Below, in pieces: positions 43,185-53,731 of a stretch of 64,000 nucleotides of DNA. Source of the DNA: Pseudomonas sp. (GTDB taxonomy: Bacteria; Pseudomonadota; Gammaproteobacteria; Pseudomonadales; Pseudomonadaceae); the NCBI RefSeq assembly GCF_030150285.1, contig NZ_JASLGE010000097.1, forward strand, positions 1 to 64,000, in the 5' to 3' direction. Positions within the stretch are counted from its first letter, which is position 1; every line of letters starts with the position of its first letter. Under the pieces are notes generated by a model. The model was not told the DNA's origin. It saw only the letters and a program-made list of their open reading frames with translations, and searched no databases. The position numbers were made by a program, and so were the translations under genes.

Positions 43185-45158
43185 TCCACTCTCATCCTTG
43201 AATCGCATCGGGCTATTTCTAAGCATTCTGAATAGATTCAACCCATCCACATCTCCCGCCGGGTCCGGGTTTATCCACCTCGCCAGCCACGGTGCGTAAT
43301 AGCGAAAACCATAGTAATAAAGCCCGCTGACATCGCGTTCCTTGCCTGAATACCGAATGGTTTTGTACGCGGCCTCAACGCCTGAGCGGGCGGCCCACCA
43401 CGCGGTTCCGCCGAAAGGGTAATACCCTTCGTGGCTGATGATGGCGGCGTTTTTATCCACCTCCAGCGTACTTGAACCCAAATGGTCATCCAGGGAGTAA
43501 CGCAGCACATCATTAGCAGGCGCATGAGGGTTCCCGACCTCCCAGTGCAGGCAGCGAACTCCCGCTGCGATGACAATGTGCAGGCACTGACCTTCTCGGG
43601 TGTGTATTTCCAACCCCGGCAAGTAGCGGACGTCTGAAATATCTATCGCCGCTTTGTTGTGTCGCGTCGTGATTTTGCGCAGGCGTTGGCCTTGGGCATC
43701 GTAGATGTAACGCTCGTCGTCATCCAAACCCTGTGAGCGAATCACTTGCACGGTTCGGCTGAGTTGATTGCTCAAGTCCCATTCCAGTGTTTGGCCGGGT
43801 TGTAACGTTTGCAGGTTGCCATTGGCATCGAAGCGGTTTTCGATCTCGCGGCCCCCCGTGGCAGGCATGCCCCGATTACTGTCAGGCGCGACCTGCAGCG
43901 TTCGGGTGTAAGACTCATGGCCTATGTGGCGCAACTGAATCAGGTTGCCAGCCGTATCGTAATCATAGGTTTGGCAATAGTTGAGCAGTTGGCTCAGGTC
44001 TCCCGGGTTGGGCATTCGGCCGGGCAACTGTGGCCCAATGAGGGCACCCATGGCTTCACGGCCTGTGGCTTCGATCAATTGGTACAGGCTGTCGTAGCGG
44101 TAGGTGTTGATGGCAGATATGTGTTGATGGGTGAAGTGACGGTCGGGTTGGGCCAGGTCTGTTATTTGAACCACGTTACCCACGGGGTCATAGGTATAGT
44201 CCAGCGCTTGCAAGGTGCTGCCGGGGCGGCGGGAGACCAGCCTTTTCAAACGCCCGTCGGCCGGGTCGTAAAAGTGACAACGTGTTACGCCACACCCCAG
44301 AGTCTGCTGTTCTATCTGGCCAGAGGCACCATGTGTCATACGGTGCATCACGGTAACTGGCGAGCCGTGCTGCAATTGCACGGTAGCGCCTTTTAGTTCA
44401 CCTGCCACGGTATAGGCGGTGAGTTGCTGATGACCCATGGCATCAATCTGGCTGAGCCTTTCACCCAAGGTGTTGCAGCGCCAGAGGGTGGTTGCGCCGT
44501 TGCCCGTCTCCAGTCGTGCGCCGGGCTCTTGTACGGGGATTTGCACGGGAGCGGGAACAGGTAAGGGCCAATTCGGGGGATCGAGTTGATTCAAAAAGTG
44601 GCGGGTTTCACTGAGGGAGATCCCCGTCACGGCGTAGTCTGCAAACAGGCATGTCCCGGCCGCATCGTCCTGACGAATAAGGCACCCGCATTGGTTATGA
44701 AGCGCGGCCTGTTCTGAAAAAGCGGCATAACTCAGGCGTCCAGTCACGCGGTGTTCGGTTTGAGTCTGGCCTTTTTCGTAAATCGCCACCGGCCGCGCCA
44801 AGTCATCGAACACCGTTCGCCAATGGCTGTATCGGCCGTCCCAGCGGTCTACGGTATTGGCGTTCTCATCTGTCAGGCTCAAACGCCACCCGGCATCGAC
44901 ACTTTCAAGGAGTACCACCACGCCGGACAAACTGAAGACTGTGCGTTGATTGGGGTCACTCAGGCGTGGGTCAATTTCGGCCACCGGCCACCCCCTGGCA
45001 TCATGGCGGTAACGGGTGGCTTGTTCGATGGCCTGCGCGTCCGCGCTGCTGCGCCGATACTCAACGGCCCGCACCGCCAGACCGCGCGGGTCCGTCACGG
45101 TGAGTGCGGGCGTGCGGTGGTGGTGGCCAGGTTCAGACGGGCCCGGTTGTTTGATCAT
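42435..45158 (-). CDS. Tc toxin C subunit (TccC-like Rhs protein) with a putative metalloprotease tip
   Basis: 907 residues. The N-terminus has the TccC-type DPRGLAVRAVEYRR motif. YD/Rhs repeats run to about 640, and the RHS-associated core ends with YYYGFRYYAPWLARWINPDP and GDVDGLNLF at about 620-650. From about residue 659 (codons 43184 down to 42435) the sequence is unrelated, AT-rich and variable-type. It contains H797-E-L-S-H801, TED (806-808) and NADSF (859-863). That set fits an aspzincin-like (M35/lysine-specific) zinc endopeptidase, my inference. In Tc toxins the B-C shell holds this tip and releases it by self-cleavage for injection into a host cell. It starts 5 bases after the B gene. 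No TcA gene or immunity gene is near. Confidence 0.86.
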   Translation of the reverse strand: MIKQPGPSEPGHHHRTPALTVTDPRGLAVRAVEYRRSSADAQAIEQATRYRHDARGWPVAEIDPRLSDPNQRTVFSLSGVVVLLESVDAGWRLSLTDENANTVDRWDGRYSHWRTVFDDLARPVAIYEKGQTQTEHRVTGRLSYAAFSEQAALHNQCGCLIRQDDAAGTCLFADYAVTGISLSETRHFLNQLDPPNWPLPVPAPVQIPVQEPGARLETGNGATTLWRCNTLGERLSQIDAMGHQQLTAYTVAGELKGATVQLQHGSPVTVMHRMTHGASGQIEQQTLGCGVTRCHFYDPADGRLKRLVSRRPGSTLQALDYTYDPVGNVVQITDLAQPDRHFTHQHISAINTYRYDSLYQLIEATGREAMGALIGPQLPGRMPNPGDLSQLLNYCQTYDYDTAGNLIQLRHIGHESYTRTLQVAPDSNRGMPATGGREIENRFDANGNLQTLQPGQTLEWDLSNQLSRTVQVIRSQGLDDDERYIYDAQGQRLRKITTRHNKAAIDISDVRYLPGLEIHTREGQCLHIVIAAGVRCLHWEVGNPHAPANDVLRYSLDDHLGSSTLEVDKNAAIISHEGYYPFGGTAWWAARSGVEAAYKTIRYSGKERDVSGLYYYGFRYYAPWLARWINPDPAGDVDGLNLFRMLRNSPMRFKDESGLDSSEARAEIKTFKKAKKLAIERLGQAQEFLKKEQNSSTALHIGQIFFGGTLDVSYLDRWSAQIEKVSDGLKQLKTSKNIEYKKIKATNEDAAAELDVLKYDNENNSRLKYMTAYTQKIKEISDLPHLSVEHIAHIAIHELSHGTLKTEDVKYILVKHTPGYHNLVDLAALPMLEGEIAGEPLTQEQKVKKSANINLSKNNADSFTTATRYLAYAQKNPRFAQQLFDAHTSWALSDKTQPLLIKIASMY

Positions 45159-45163
45159 TCCGC

Positions 45164-48100
45164 CTAGCCTTTATTCGTCATGACCCTCAAGGTTTTGATC
45201 GGGAATGTCATGGCCTGCGCTTCGTCTTTGCCGGAGAAAGCCACTTTGAAAATGATCTTGAGTGTGCTGTTCTCGGCCAGCTCTTTGAGGTAGCTATAGC
45301 TGGCTAATTTGCGCAAATACCCTTGACGAATTTCATTGCTGTTGACGCTGGCTCCGGCCCAAAGTCTGATGTTGTGCGGCGAGCCATCGGCCTTTTGCCC
45401 TTCCAGCAGTAGCCAGACCTTTTGGCCTACAGCAACCAGGGGCCAGGTCTTAATGTCAATATAGCTGCCGTTTTGTGACCATTTTAAATAGATTGTCCCG
45501 TTATCATCCTTCTCAACGTGCAGCAGAGAGCCCAGTAGCGCCGGCGGTAGCTCGGCCACCTGCAGCGTTAAACACGCCGAGGTTTTATTCCCTGTGCTAC
45601 GCGTCACGGTGTAGTTGAGCGTTACAGTTTTTCCGATATTGGCAGCCACAACCGTGGCAGGTATCTCAAAAAGCACGCGCTCTGGGGCGGTCTCAAGGGT
45701 TGTGGTGCGGCTGGTCGTGCCTGCCCCGGCAACGCCTTGCCACGTCAGCGTTAGGTTGTCACCTGGCTGCATGTCCAGGTACTCAACCCGCACGGTTACG
45801 CCCTGGAGGGCTTTCAGAGGGTCAAGTTGATTGCCGCCGGCTTCCAGCACAATGGGGGCTTTGAGCGTTTCCAGCGCTTCCTGATGCAGATCGTTTTCAT
45901 CCTCGCTGATGGTGTACCAGGTCAGGTAGGTCTGGCGGCGCCAATAACCTTTGGCCGTGACGGTCAGTGTCGGGCGGCCCAGAGGGTCGTAAAACTGCTG
46001 GTCGCTGTAACCGAACCGACGAAAGGACTCATCGTTGATGTAGCGAAACTCACTCGCGAAATAAGGCCGGTACACCCGAATAGCCAAACCTTTGTTGTTG
46101 TATTCAACTCGCTCACTCACGCGCCAGCGCTGAGGGCTGGGTGCCTGTATGGGCTGGCCGTCCGCTGTTTCAAGGTTGCCGGCTTCATCCACGTGATAGG
46201 CAATCCCCGGCTCAACTTTCTGCTTGCTCTGCAGCGTGCGACCAAACCCGTCAAAGCACGCCAGGCTGATACGGATCTGGCGCTCAGCGTCATCCGGGTA
46301 GCGATCGGCCAGTAACACGGCGCTGTACACCGGTTCGCGCGATATGTTGTCGACAACACCAGCCCAGCCATTGATAGAGGTACGCCTGCGGCCTTTGGCG
46401 CGCAGGTGCCCGGTGGGCATGATGTCACCGGCCGCGATATGTTGCTGCATCAAGTCAGGATTATCTTGAAATGCCTGAGGTACCCGGCCCATCCAACTGA
46501 AGGGGTCGTAGAAGCTGGCCGAGGCGACACGTCCCAGCGCTATTTCGGGGGACTGGATCGCGGCTGCCGGGTCTTTGGAACTGGCCAGGAAGCCGCTGAC
46601 AGGATCGAAGCCGACCGGCTCACCGCGTTCTGTGCCATAAAAGCTGGTTGCGCGAAGTTGGCCGAAGGCGTCGAACAGCGCCTCTTGGGTGTTTTGGTTG
46701 GGGTCGATAATTTTCCAGGGCTGAAGCGTCCGGTAATCATGGACTGCGACAGTAGTGCAACCGTCGGGTGCCCTGACGCTGACCGGTGTCAGGCAGTAAG
46801 GGTCATAGCTGACGCTGGTTGTGCCCTGGCTGAGCGTGGGACGAAAGGTCTTGATGGTGTAGAACTTGTCGAGGTCCTCGTATTGCGCGAACCCGCGTTT
46901 GACGGACCACAATACAACGGCGTTGTCAGGCGGCATAAAGACGGACATGCGCTGATAACCAATCTCCAGCAGGCGCGCTTCCAGTTCGTCGGGTTGCATG
47001 ACGCGGTCATAGGCGCTCAGTGCAACAGCGTCCAGCTCAGCTGTTTCAACGGCATCCATCAGTGCCGGAAAGTGGGCTATGCCGTCCGCAAGGGTGTTTG
47101 TCCTGTCGGTGTAACGCTGCACACTCAGGCCTGTGAGTTCGCGTTCGGAGCGGGGTTTAAGCGGGCCCTCGATATCGTCAATCAGGTATTCATAACTGAT
47201 CAGCGGTGAGGGTAATGCGCAAGTGGGCAGAACCAGAGCGTTACTGCGTGCGCGATAAGGCAGGCCCAGTTGCCAGCCTTGCGCATCGGTCAAGTGAATG
47301 GCTTCGGCCAGGCTTTCATTCACGTAATAAAACTGCTGCGCTTCATCATGGGATGCCAGCCACCAGGTGTTTTGGTGTTCTTCCTCAAACGGTCCCGGGT
47401 GGGTGCTGTTTTTACGCCGTGGGTAGTTGATCGACACGGCATGGGTCGAGTTGCCAAAGCAGTCCCAACGCAGGCCGATGCTGTGCGCGCACAGTGGGTC
47501 GTCGTAAAAACGGTCGTACTGGTAGCTGATGGACTCCAGTGGCAGCACCTGCATGGAGGCGTAAAGCTGGCCTTTATCCGAGGCCTGGGGGATGAGCTCG
47601 CGCACCATGAAGCGGTTGTGTTGCACAGAGTACAAAGGGCGCGTGTTATCCGCCGCCAAGGGGCCGAGTACCTCAACTCGCACTGTCGAGCCGCTGAGCG
47701 CACGGGCCAGTTCGCGTTGCTGTGCGTCGGTGGGCTTGACGATCACACGGTCTTTGCAGGCGGATGTTGTGTCTGGTTCGCACCGCGTGAGCAGAGTGGC
47801 CCCCAGCCCCTTTGCAGCGCTATCCCGGGTGTCTTGACCCCGCGCGGGGTAGTCCGTGAGTCGCCCGGTGTGGAACCAGGTTTTGGTCTGCACCGGTGGG
47901 GTGTTACCCGAGCCGGCGTCAAAGCCGCTGGTGTCTTCTGTATCGGTTTGAATCAGCAGGCCAAACCCCCGGGTTTCACGTTCGAAACCGTCGTAGAAAC
48001 CCTGGCGGTACTGAAAATGTTGCGTCAGCCGACTGCCAGTGATTTCGTCGAATTGGGTCTGTTGCTTGACCACGTGCATAGGGAAGGGCAGGTAGGACAC

Positions 48101-50338
48101 GGCCGGTTGATGGGTGCTCAGTTCACGTTTCTCATCCAGCCATTCCTGGGCCGAGCTGCGATAGCTGACAGTGCCCACCGCGCCCATGTTGTTGTTGGTT
48201 TCAGAGAGCAGGTATGGTTTGGCGTGCACAAAGTCGCAGCGCCAGTGGCGGGGCGACCTATGCGGTACCGTCAGGATCAGGCTGGAACAGCCCAGCCCTT
48301 GCAAGTCGGCGGTGCTGACCTGGCAAAACCGGTCATAGCGCACACCGATGGGCCACGGCAGCGTTTGCTTATCGGCAAAACCGTTACCGCAGCGGTTCAT
48401 GTAAATCTCGATCGCGTCGGCTGTCAGGTACATCAGGTCGGCCGCTCCAGAGCCGTCCAGGTCGGCCAACAGGATGCGCGAGGCATCAAATTCGGCGTAG
48501 TCGAACGGTAGGTCGGCCAGTTTGAAGCCCTTGCCAAAATTGCCACGGCCCAGGTTTGGCCAGCAGCGTATTTCGTTATGACGGATTCGAATCAAATGCT
48601 GTTGGCCGCTACCGAGCACATCGCTGAACGCCACCAGTTCGCTGCGGCTGTCACTCAGAATGGGCAGCGCATCATCGTTCTCAGAAGCGTTTTTGGGGGC
48701 GTTGTGAGGCACCTCCAGCGCATTGGCGAACCCGTGTTCTCGCTGGTTGGCATAGAGTCGCACGCTGCGGGTACCGATCAGTGCCAGGTCGGACAGGCCG
48801 GCACCGATCAAGTCGGCCATCTGGCCTTGCGGGCTGAAAAACTCTTGCGGGAATGCCGAAAACGTTGCGAAGCGCGACCAGCTACGGTCCGGGTTCAGCG
48901 TGAAAAAACCACTGAGCCCTGGTTGGGCCACTATCCAGTCCAGTCGGCCGTCTCCGGTCAGGTCGGTCAGTGATTGGCGCACGGGTTTGTTGGCGTCAGC
49001 CACCGGGATAACGGGCAGCGCATGCCAGGCCCCGTAGCTGACTTGATCAGGATCGCTGACAAGCTCGGCCCGCACAGGCTCGCGGTACAGCCAGTTTTTA
49101 TCGTTGCGGTACAGCACTCCGGGCAGGCCTTCACCGTATAAGTCCAAGAGTTGGTACTGCTGGCCATCATTGAGGCCCGGCATGGCGTCAAACGGGGTGT
49201 AGCGTTGCTCACCCAGAGTGAAGGCGGCGTAACTGAACTCGACCGGCGGACGGTACTCGGGTTCGCCCTTGGCATCGTAGGCCATAAAGTGCGCGGCGGT
49301 GAGGTGGGTGTAGGACAGCTCGCCCGTTTCATATTCCAGCAGCAGGCGCTGAACCAGCTGCGGGGTTGGACCCAGTGCGGGCTCCTCCGGGAAATAATGG
49401 AACATCAACACCTGATGGCACAGGCGCAAATTGCCCAGTTCGAAACCGTAAGTAAAACTTGAGTGTGGGTCACTGCGAACTGGCCAGCTGTGGTTGGCGG
49501 GTTCCTCGTAAGTGGGCTTTTCAGTCAGGGTGGTGCTGCGCTCGCCATAGTCGAACACCAGGTCGAAATGCCATTTCAGCGCGTTGAGTTTCTCTTCGTT
49601 CCACACATACAGGTTGTCATGGGCAATGAAGTTGCCGTAACGCACTCGGCTTAGATAACTCTGAGCCTTGTAGTTACGGGGGCTGTTCTTGTCGAAGTTG
49701 GCGTGGTCTTCGGGCTTGTATTCGTACAGCACATGCTCACCGCGCACGTTCAGCGTTTCTTCCAACAGCCATTCGGCCACCTTGAACTCATCATCAGGGT
49801 GGGCGGTACGTGCACTTTTGCTTTTTCCATAAACAGCCAGGCTGCCGTCGGCACCATGTATCAGCCAAAACCCCGAATGACTCGGGTGGCTCCAGTATTC
49901 AATGCGCTCAAATGCCCCTTCGGCACGAGGGAAGTAGCGAGTGACTTGGTACGTAGAGCCAACAGGCTCCTTGCGATACTCACTGACTTCAGTGAAGACG
50001 ATTTTGCCCTGGCTATCGAGCTCAGGCATCCAGACGTCCCCACTGGGGCCGACAATGACATCGTCGTGTGTATAAGCAGGCACGCCTTTGGTGGTGCGTC
50101 GGGCGATACGGGGCACACTGGCGGCCCAGCCCAAACCGAACAGGCCGTTACCGCTGGCGCTGCTGTAACTCAGGCCCAGAGAAGGGGCATAGCCGCGGCC
50201 GGCTGAAATGGGCAGCGCAAGCGAACACGACGCTGCGCCTGAGCTGCCGACGGCTCCCCAGCCTTTGCCAATGCTCTGAATGGCACCACCGCCTTTAGGC
50301 AATGCAGGGGTCGAAACACTCAGTGGTTCTTGAGTCAT
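45164..50338 (-). CDS. Tc toxin B subunit (TcaC/TcdB-like, SpvB N-terminal domain)
   Basis: 1724 residues, longer than the usual 1450-1500. The SpvB domain covers about 15-330 (GGGAIQSIGKGWGAVGSSG, SSASGNGLFGLGWAASVPRI). Six FG-GAP/VCBS-like repeats with DxxGxG follow at about 390-690 (DLTGDGRLDW, DLDGSGAADLMYL), forming the beta-propeller that docks on TcA. The middle and Rhs-like shell run to about 1490. The last 231 residues (from 1494) look like two immunoglobulin-like modules, which TcB proteins normally lack. Together with the C protein it would build the hollow toxin cocoon. AGGAG precedes the ATG. It lies 136 bases after hexR on the same strand. Confidence 0.9.
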   Translation of the reverse strand: MTQEPLSVSTPALPKGGGAIQSIGKGWGAVGSSGAASCSLALPISAGRGYAPSLGLSYSSASGNGLFGLGWAASVPRIARRTTKGVPAYTHDDVIVGPSGDVWMPELDSQGKIVFTEVSEYRKEPVGSTYQVTRYFPRAEGAFERIEYWSHPSHSGFWLIHGADGSLAVYGKSKSARTAHPDDEFKVAEWLLEETLNVRGEHVLYEYKPEDHANFDKNSPRNYKAQSYLSRVRYGNFIAHDNLYVWNEEKLNALKWHFDLVFDYGERSTTLTEKPTYEEPANHSWPVRSDPHSSFTYGFELGNLRLCHQVLMFHYFPEEPALGPTPQLVQRLLLEYETGELSYTHLTAAHFMAYDAKGEPEYRPPVEFSYAAFTLGEQRYTPFDAMPGLNDGQQYQLLDLYGEGLPGVLYRNDKNWLYREPVRAELVSDPDQVSYGAWHALPVIPVADANKPVRQSLTDLTGDGRLDWIVAQPGLSGFFTLNPDRSWSRFATFSAFPQEFFSPQGQMADLIGAGLSDLALIGTRSVRLYANQREHGFANALEVPHNAPKNASENDDALPILSDSRSELVAFSDVLGSGQQHLIRIRHNEIRCWPNLGRGNFGKGFKLADLPFDYAEFDASRILLADLDGSGAADLMYLTADAIEIYMNRCGNGFADKQTLPWPIGVRYDRFCQVSTADLQGLGCSSLILTVPHRSPRHWRCDFVHAKPYLLSETNNNMGAVGTVSYRSSAQEWLDEKRELSTHQPAVSYLPFPMHVVKQQTQFDEITGSRLTQHFQYRQGFYDGFERETRGFGLLIQTDTEDTSGFDAGSGNTPPVQTKTWFHTGRLTDYPARGQDTRDSAAKGLGATLLTRCEPDTTSACKDRVIVKPTDAQQRELARALSGSTVRVEVLGPLAADNTRPLYSVQHNRFMVRELIPQASDKGQLYASMQVLPLESISYQYDRFYDDPLCAHSIGLRWDCFGNSTHAVSINYPRRKNSTHPGPFEEEHQNTWWLASHDEAQQFYYVNESLAEAIHLTDAQGWQLGLPYRARSNALVLPTCALPSPLISYEYLIDDIEGPLKPRSERELTGLSVQRYTDRTNTLADGIAHFPALMDAVETAELDAVALSAYDRVMQPDELEARLLEIGYQRMSVFMPPDNAVVLWSVKRGFAQYEDLDKFYTIKTFRPTLSQGTTSVSYDPYCLTPVSVRAPDGCTTVAVHDYRTLQPWKIIDPNQNTQEALFDAFGQLRATSFYGTERGEPVGFDPVSGFLASSKDPAAAIQSPEIALGRVASASFYDPFSWMGRVPQAFQDNPDLMQQHIAAGDIMPTGHLRAKGRRRTSINGWAGVVDNISREPVYSAVLLADRYPDDAERQIRISLACFDGFGRTLQSKQKVEPGIAYHVDEAGNLETADGQPIQAPSPQRWRVSERVEYNNKGLAIRVYRPYFASEFRYINDESFRRFGYSDQQFYDPLGRPTLTVTAKGYWRRQTYLTWYTISEDENDLHQEALETLKAPIVLEAGGNQLDPLKALQGVTVRVEYLDMQPGDNLTLTWQGVAGAGTTSRTTTLETAPERVLFEIPATVVAANIGKTVTLNYTVTRSTGNKTSACLTLQVAELPPALLGSLLHVEKDDNGTIYLKWSQNGSYIDIKTWPLVAVGQKVWLLLEGQKADGSPHNIRLWAGASVNSNEIRQGYLRKLASYSYLKELAENSTLKIIFKVAFSGKDEAQAMTFPIKTLRVMTNKG

Positions 50339-50408
50339 ATTGCTGAACTCCTGCCAGGGGAAGGTACCTTGGAGAATTCAGCTTATGGAATATTCCTACA
50401 TGTGTAAC

Positions 50409-50431
50409 CTGTCATATCTGACAGTGTTTTT
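50409..50431. repeat. Small hairpin between hexR and the toxin operon
   Basis: CTGTCA-TATC-TGACAG followed on the plus strand by TGTTTTT. On the minus strand, the direction of hexR and the toxin genes, there is no T-tract, so it is not a good terminator for hexR. GCCCC-TGAAC-GGGGGC nearby (50443-50458) is also without a T-tract on that strand. Confidence 0.4.
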
Positions 50432-50474
50432 GACGTGATATCGCCCCTGAACGGGGGCAATCCGTGCCGTCGTT

Positions 50475-51344
50475 TCAGTTGAACTCGTCGCCCACCGGGT
50501 AACGGCTGGCGTTGAGGCTTTCCTTGATTTTGCGCAGGTGCGGCTGGAAGTCCACGCCTCGGCGCAGGGTCATGCCGGTGGCGAGCACGTCCAACACCGT
50601 GAGCTGGATGATGCGTGAGGTCATCGGCATGTAAATGTCGGTGTCTTCAGGCAGTGGGATGTTCAAACTCAAGGTGCTGGCTTTGGCCAGGGGTGAGTTT
50701 TCGGCAGTGAGCCCCAGCACCGAAGCCCCATTGGCGCGAGCAATGCGTGCGACTTCCACCAACTCGCGGGTGCGCCCTGTGTAGGAAATAATCACGAAGA
50801 GCTCACCCGTGTGCGCCACGGAGGCAATCATGCGTTGCATCAGCACGTCGGCATGCGCCGTGACGGCGAGGTTGAAGCGAAAGAACTTGTGTTGTGCATC
50901 CAGCGCCACGGGGGCCGAGGCTCCCAGCCCGAAGAAATGGATCTGGCGGGCCTGGATCAACAGGTCGACCGCGCGACTGATCAGGTTAGGGTCCAAGGCC
51001 TGGCAGGCGCTGTCCAGCGAGGCGATGGCGCTGCCAAAGATTTTTTGTGTGTAGGCCTGCGGGTTATCGTCCGCTTCGACCGCGCGGCTCACATAGGCGG
51101 CACCGCTGGCCAGGCTTTGCGCCAGTTGCAGTTTGAGTTCGGGGTAGCCGCTGACACCGAATGAGCGGCAGAACCGGTTGACCGTGGGCTCACTCACCGA
51201 CGCCGCCTGAGCCAGCGCGGCAATACTGAAACGCGTCGCCTGTTGGGGGTTCTGCAGGATGATTTCAGCCACTTTGCGCTCAGCTTTGTTCAGCTCTTCG
51301 AGGCGGCCTTTGATTTGTTCGAGTAAGTTTCGCACGCGGTCCAT
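50475..51344 (-). CDS. hexR: Transcriptional repressor HexR (RpiR family)
   Basis: 289 residues. N-terminal helix-turn-helix at about 1-77 (FSIAALAQAASVSEPTVNRFCRS) and SIS sugar-phosphate domain at about 120-260 (IHFFGLGASAPVALDAQHKF, VIISYTGRTRELVEVA). HexR binds 2-keto-3-deoxy-6-phosphogluconate and then leaves its operators at zwf, edd and gap. It is divergent from zwf-pgl-eda, as in other pseudomonads. The toxin operon follows it directly on the same strand. Confidence 0.95.
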   Translation of the reverse strand: MDRVRNLLEQIKGRLEELNKAERKVAEIILQNPQQATRFSIAALAQAASVSEPTVNRFCRSFGVSGYPELKLQLAQSLASGAAYVSRAVEADDNPQAYTQKIFGSAIASLDSACQALDPNLISRAVDLLIQARQIHFFGLGASAPVALDAQHKFFRFNLAVTAHADVLMQRMIASVAHTGELFVIISYTGRTRELVEVARIARANGASVLGLTAENSPLAKASTLSLNIPLPEDTDIYMPMTSRIIQLTVLDVLATGMTLRRGVDFQPHLRKIKESLNASRYPVGDEFN

Positions 51345-51462
51345 TTATGATCCTTGGTTCAGCGATGCAAAGAGAGACGCTCTGCAGCGGCCCTGTTAAG
51401 GAGGCCTATCCTACTGATGGCCTGTTACGACCACTAGCAACAATCTGCAATTTGAGAAAATG

Positions 51463-51480
51463 TTGTGTTTATTACTACAT
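51463..51480. promoter_or_regulatory. Possible HexR operator at zwf
   Basis: TTGT-GTTTATTACT-ACAT is an imperfect, over-spaced match to TTGT-N7/8-ACAA between hexR and zwf. An operator is expected here from known regulation; the exact site is uncertain. Confidence 0.35.
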
Positions 51481-51531
51481 TTTTCCTTGAGTGATGCCTT
51501 AAAAAAAGGTATTTGTAGCTTAACTTGATAA

Positions 51532-51539
51532 AAGAACAA
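51532..51539 (+). promoter_or_regulatory. Candidate Hfq/Crc target before zwf
   Basis: AAGAACAA (AAnAAnAA) stands where a Shine-Dalgarno would be, 5 bases before the zwf ATG; there is no clear AGGAG here, so zwf initiation looks intrinsically weak. Confidence 0.45.
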
Positions 51540-51544
51540 ACATC

Positions 51545-53000
<1,456 letters not shown>

Positions 53001-53014
<14 letters not shown>

Positions 53015-53714
53015 TGTGAAACTGCCCGAGGGGGTCACGGCGCACACTTTCAAAACCCCGTTGGCATTGGCTGATGGGCTGGCGGTTGACGTCGCGGCGT
53101 GGCTCCAGGCGGCTATCGACAAACAGGGTGTTGCGACGCTGGTGGTGTCGGGCGGTCGCAGCCCGGTGGCATTTTTTCAGCACCTGAGCCAGCAGCCTGT
53201 CGACTGGGGCAACGTGGTCGTCAGCCTGGCCGATGAGCGCTGGGTGCCGGTGGAACATGCCGACAGCAATGCCGGCCTGCTGCATAAGCATCTGTTGCAA
53301 GGCCCGGCCGCGAAGGCCAAGTTTGTAGGGTTGTACAACGTGGCCTCTACGCTGGACGAGGCGGCCGAACAGGCCGACCGTCAAGTGGCTGAATTGCCAC
53401 CTATTGATGTGCTGGTGTTGGGCATGGGCGACGACGGTCATACCGCTTCGCTGTTCCCCAACAGCCCGAACCTGGACAAAGCGTTGGACCTGGGCAATGA
53501 GCGCCGTTGCTGGCCGATGCTGGCCCCCAGCGTGCCTCACCAGCGCTTGAGCCTGAGCCGCAGCCTGCTGGCGAGCGCGACCCACACCGTGCTGTCGATT
53601 CAAGGGCCGGCCAAATTGAACATTCTGAACGAAGCGCTGGCCGGTGATGATGTTGCCGCCTTGCCGATTCGTGCCTTTCTGCAACCCACGTTAGAGATTT
53701 ACTGGTGCCCATGA
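53001..53714 (+). CDS. pgl: 6-phosphogluconolactonase
   Basis: 237 residues of the DevB/SOL type. VVSGGRSPVAFFQHLS and SLADERWVP are the sugar-phosphate site, with LGMGDDGHTASLFP further on. It hydrolyses the lactone made by Zwf to 6-phosphogluconate. It starts inside the end of zwf (14-base overlap) and runs into eda, so the three are one transcript. Confidence 0.96.
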
Positions 53715-53731
53715 GCCAAGGATCAGCTGCC

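Noticed and set aside
42435..45158. Rhs protein read as a type VI secretion effector
   Set aside because: No VgrG, PAAR, adaptor or immunity gene nearby; the gene starts with a TccC-type N-terminus and directly follows an SpvB/TcaC-type gene, which fits a Tc toxin C subunit.
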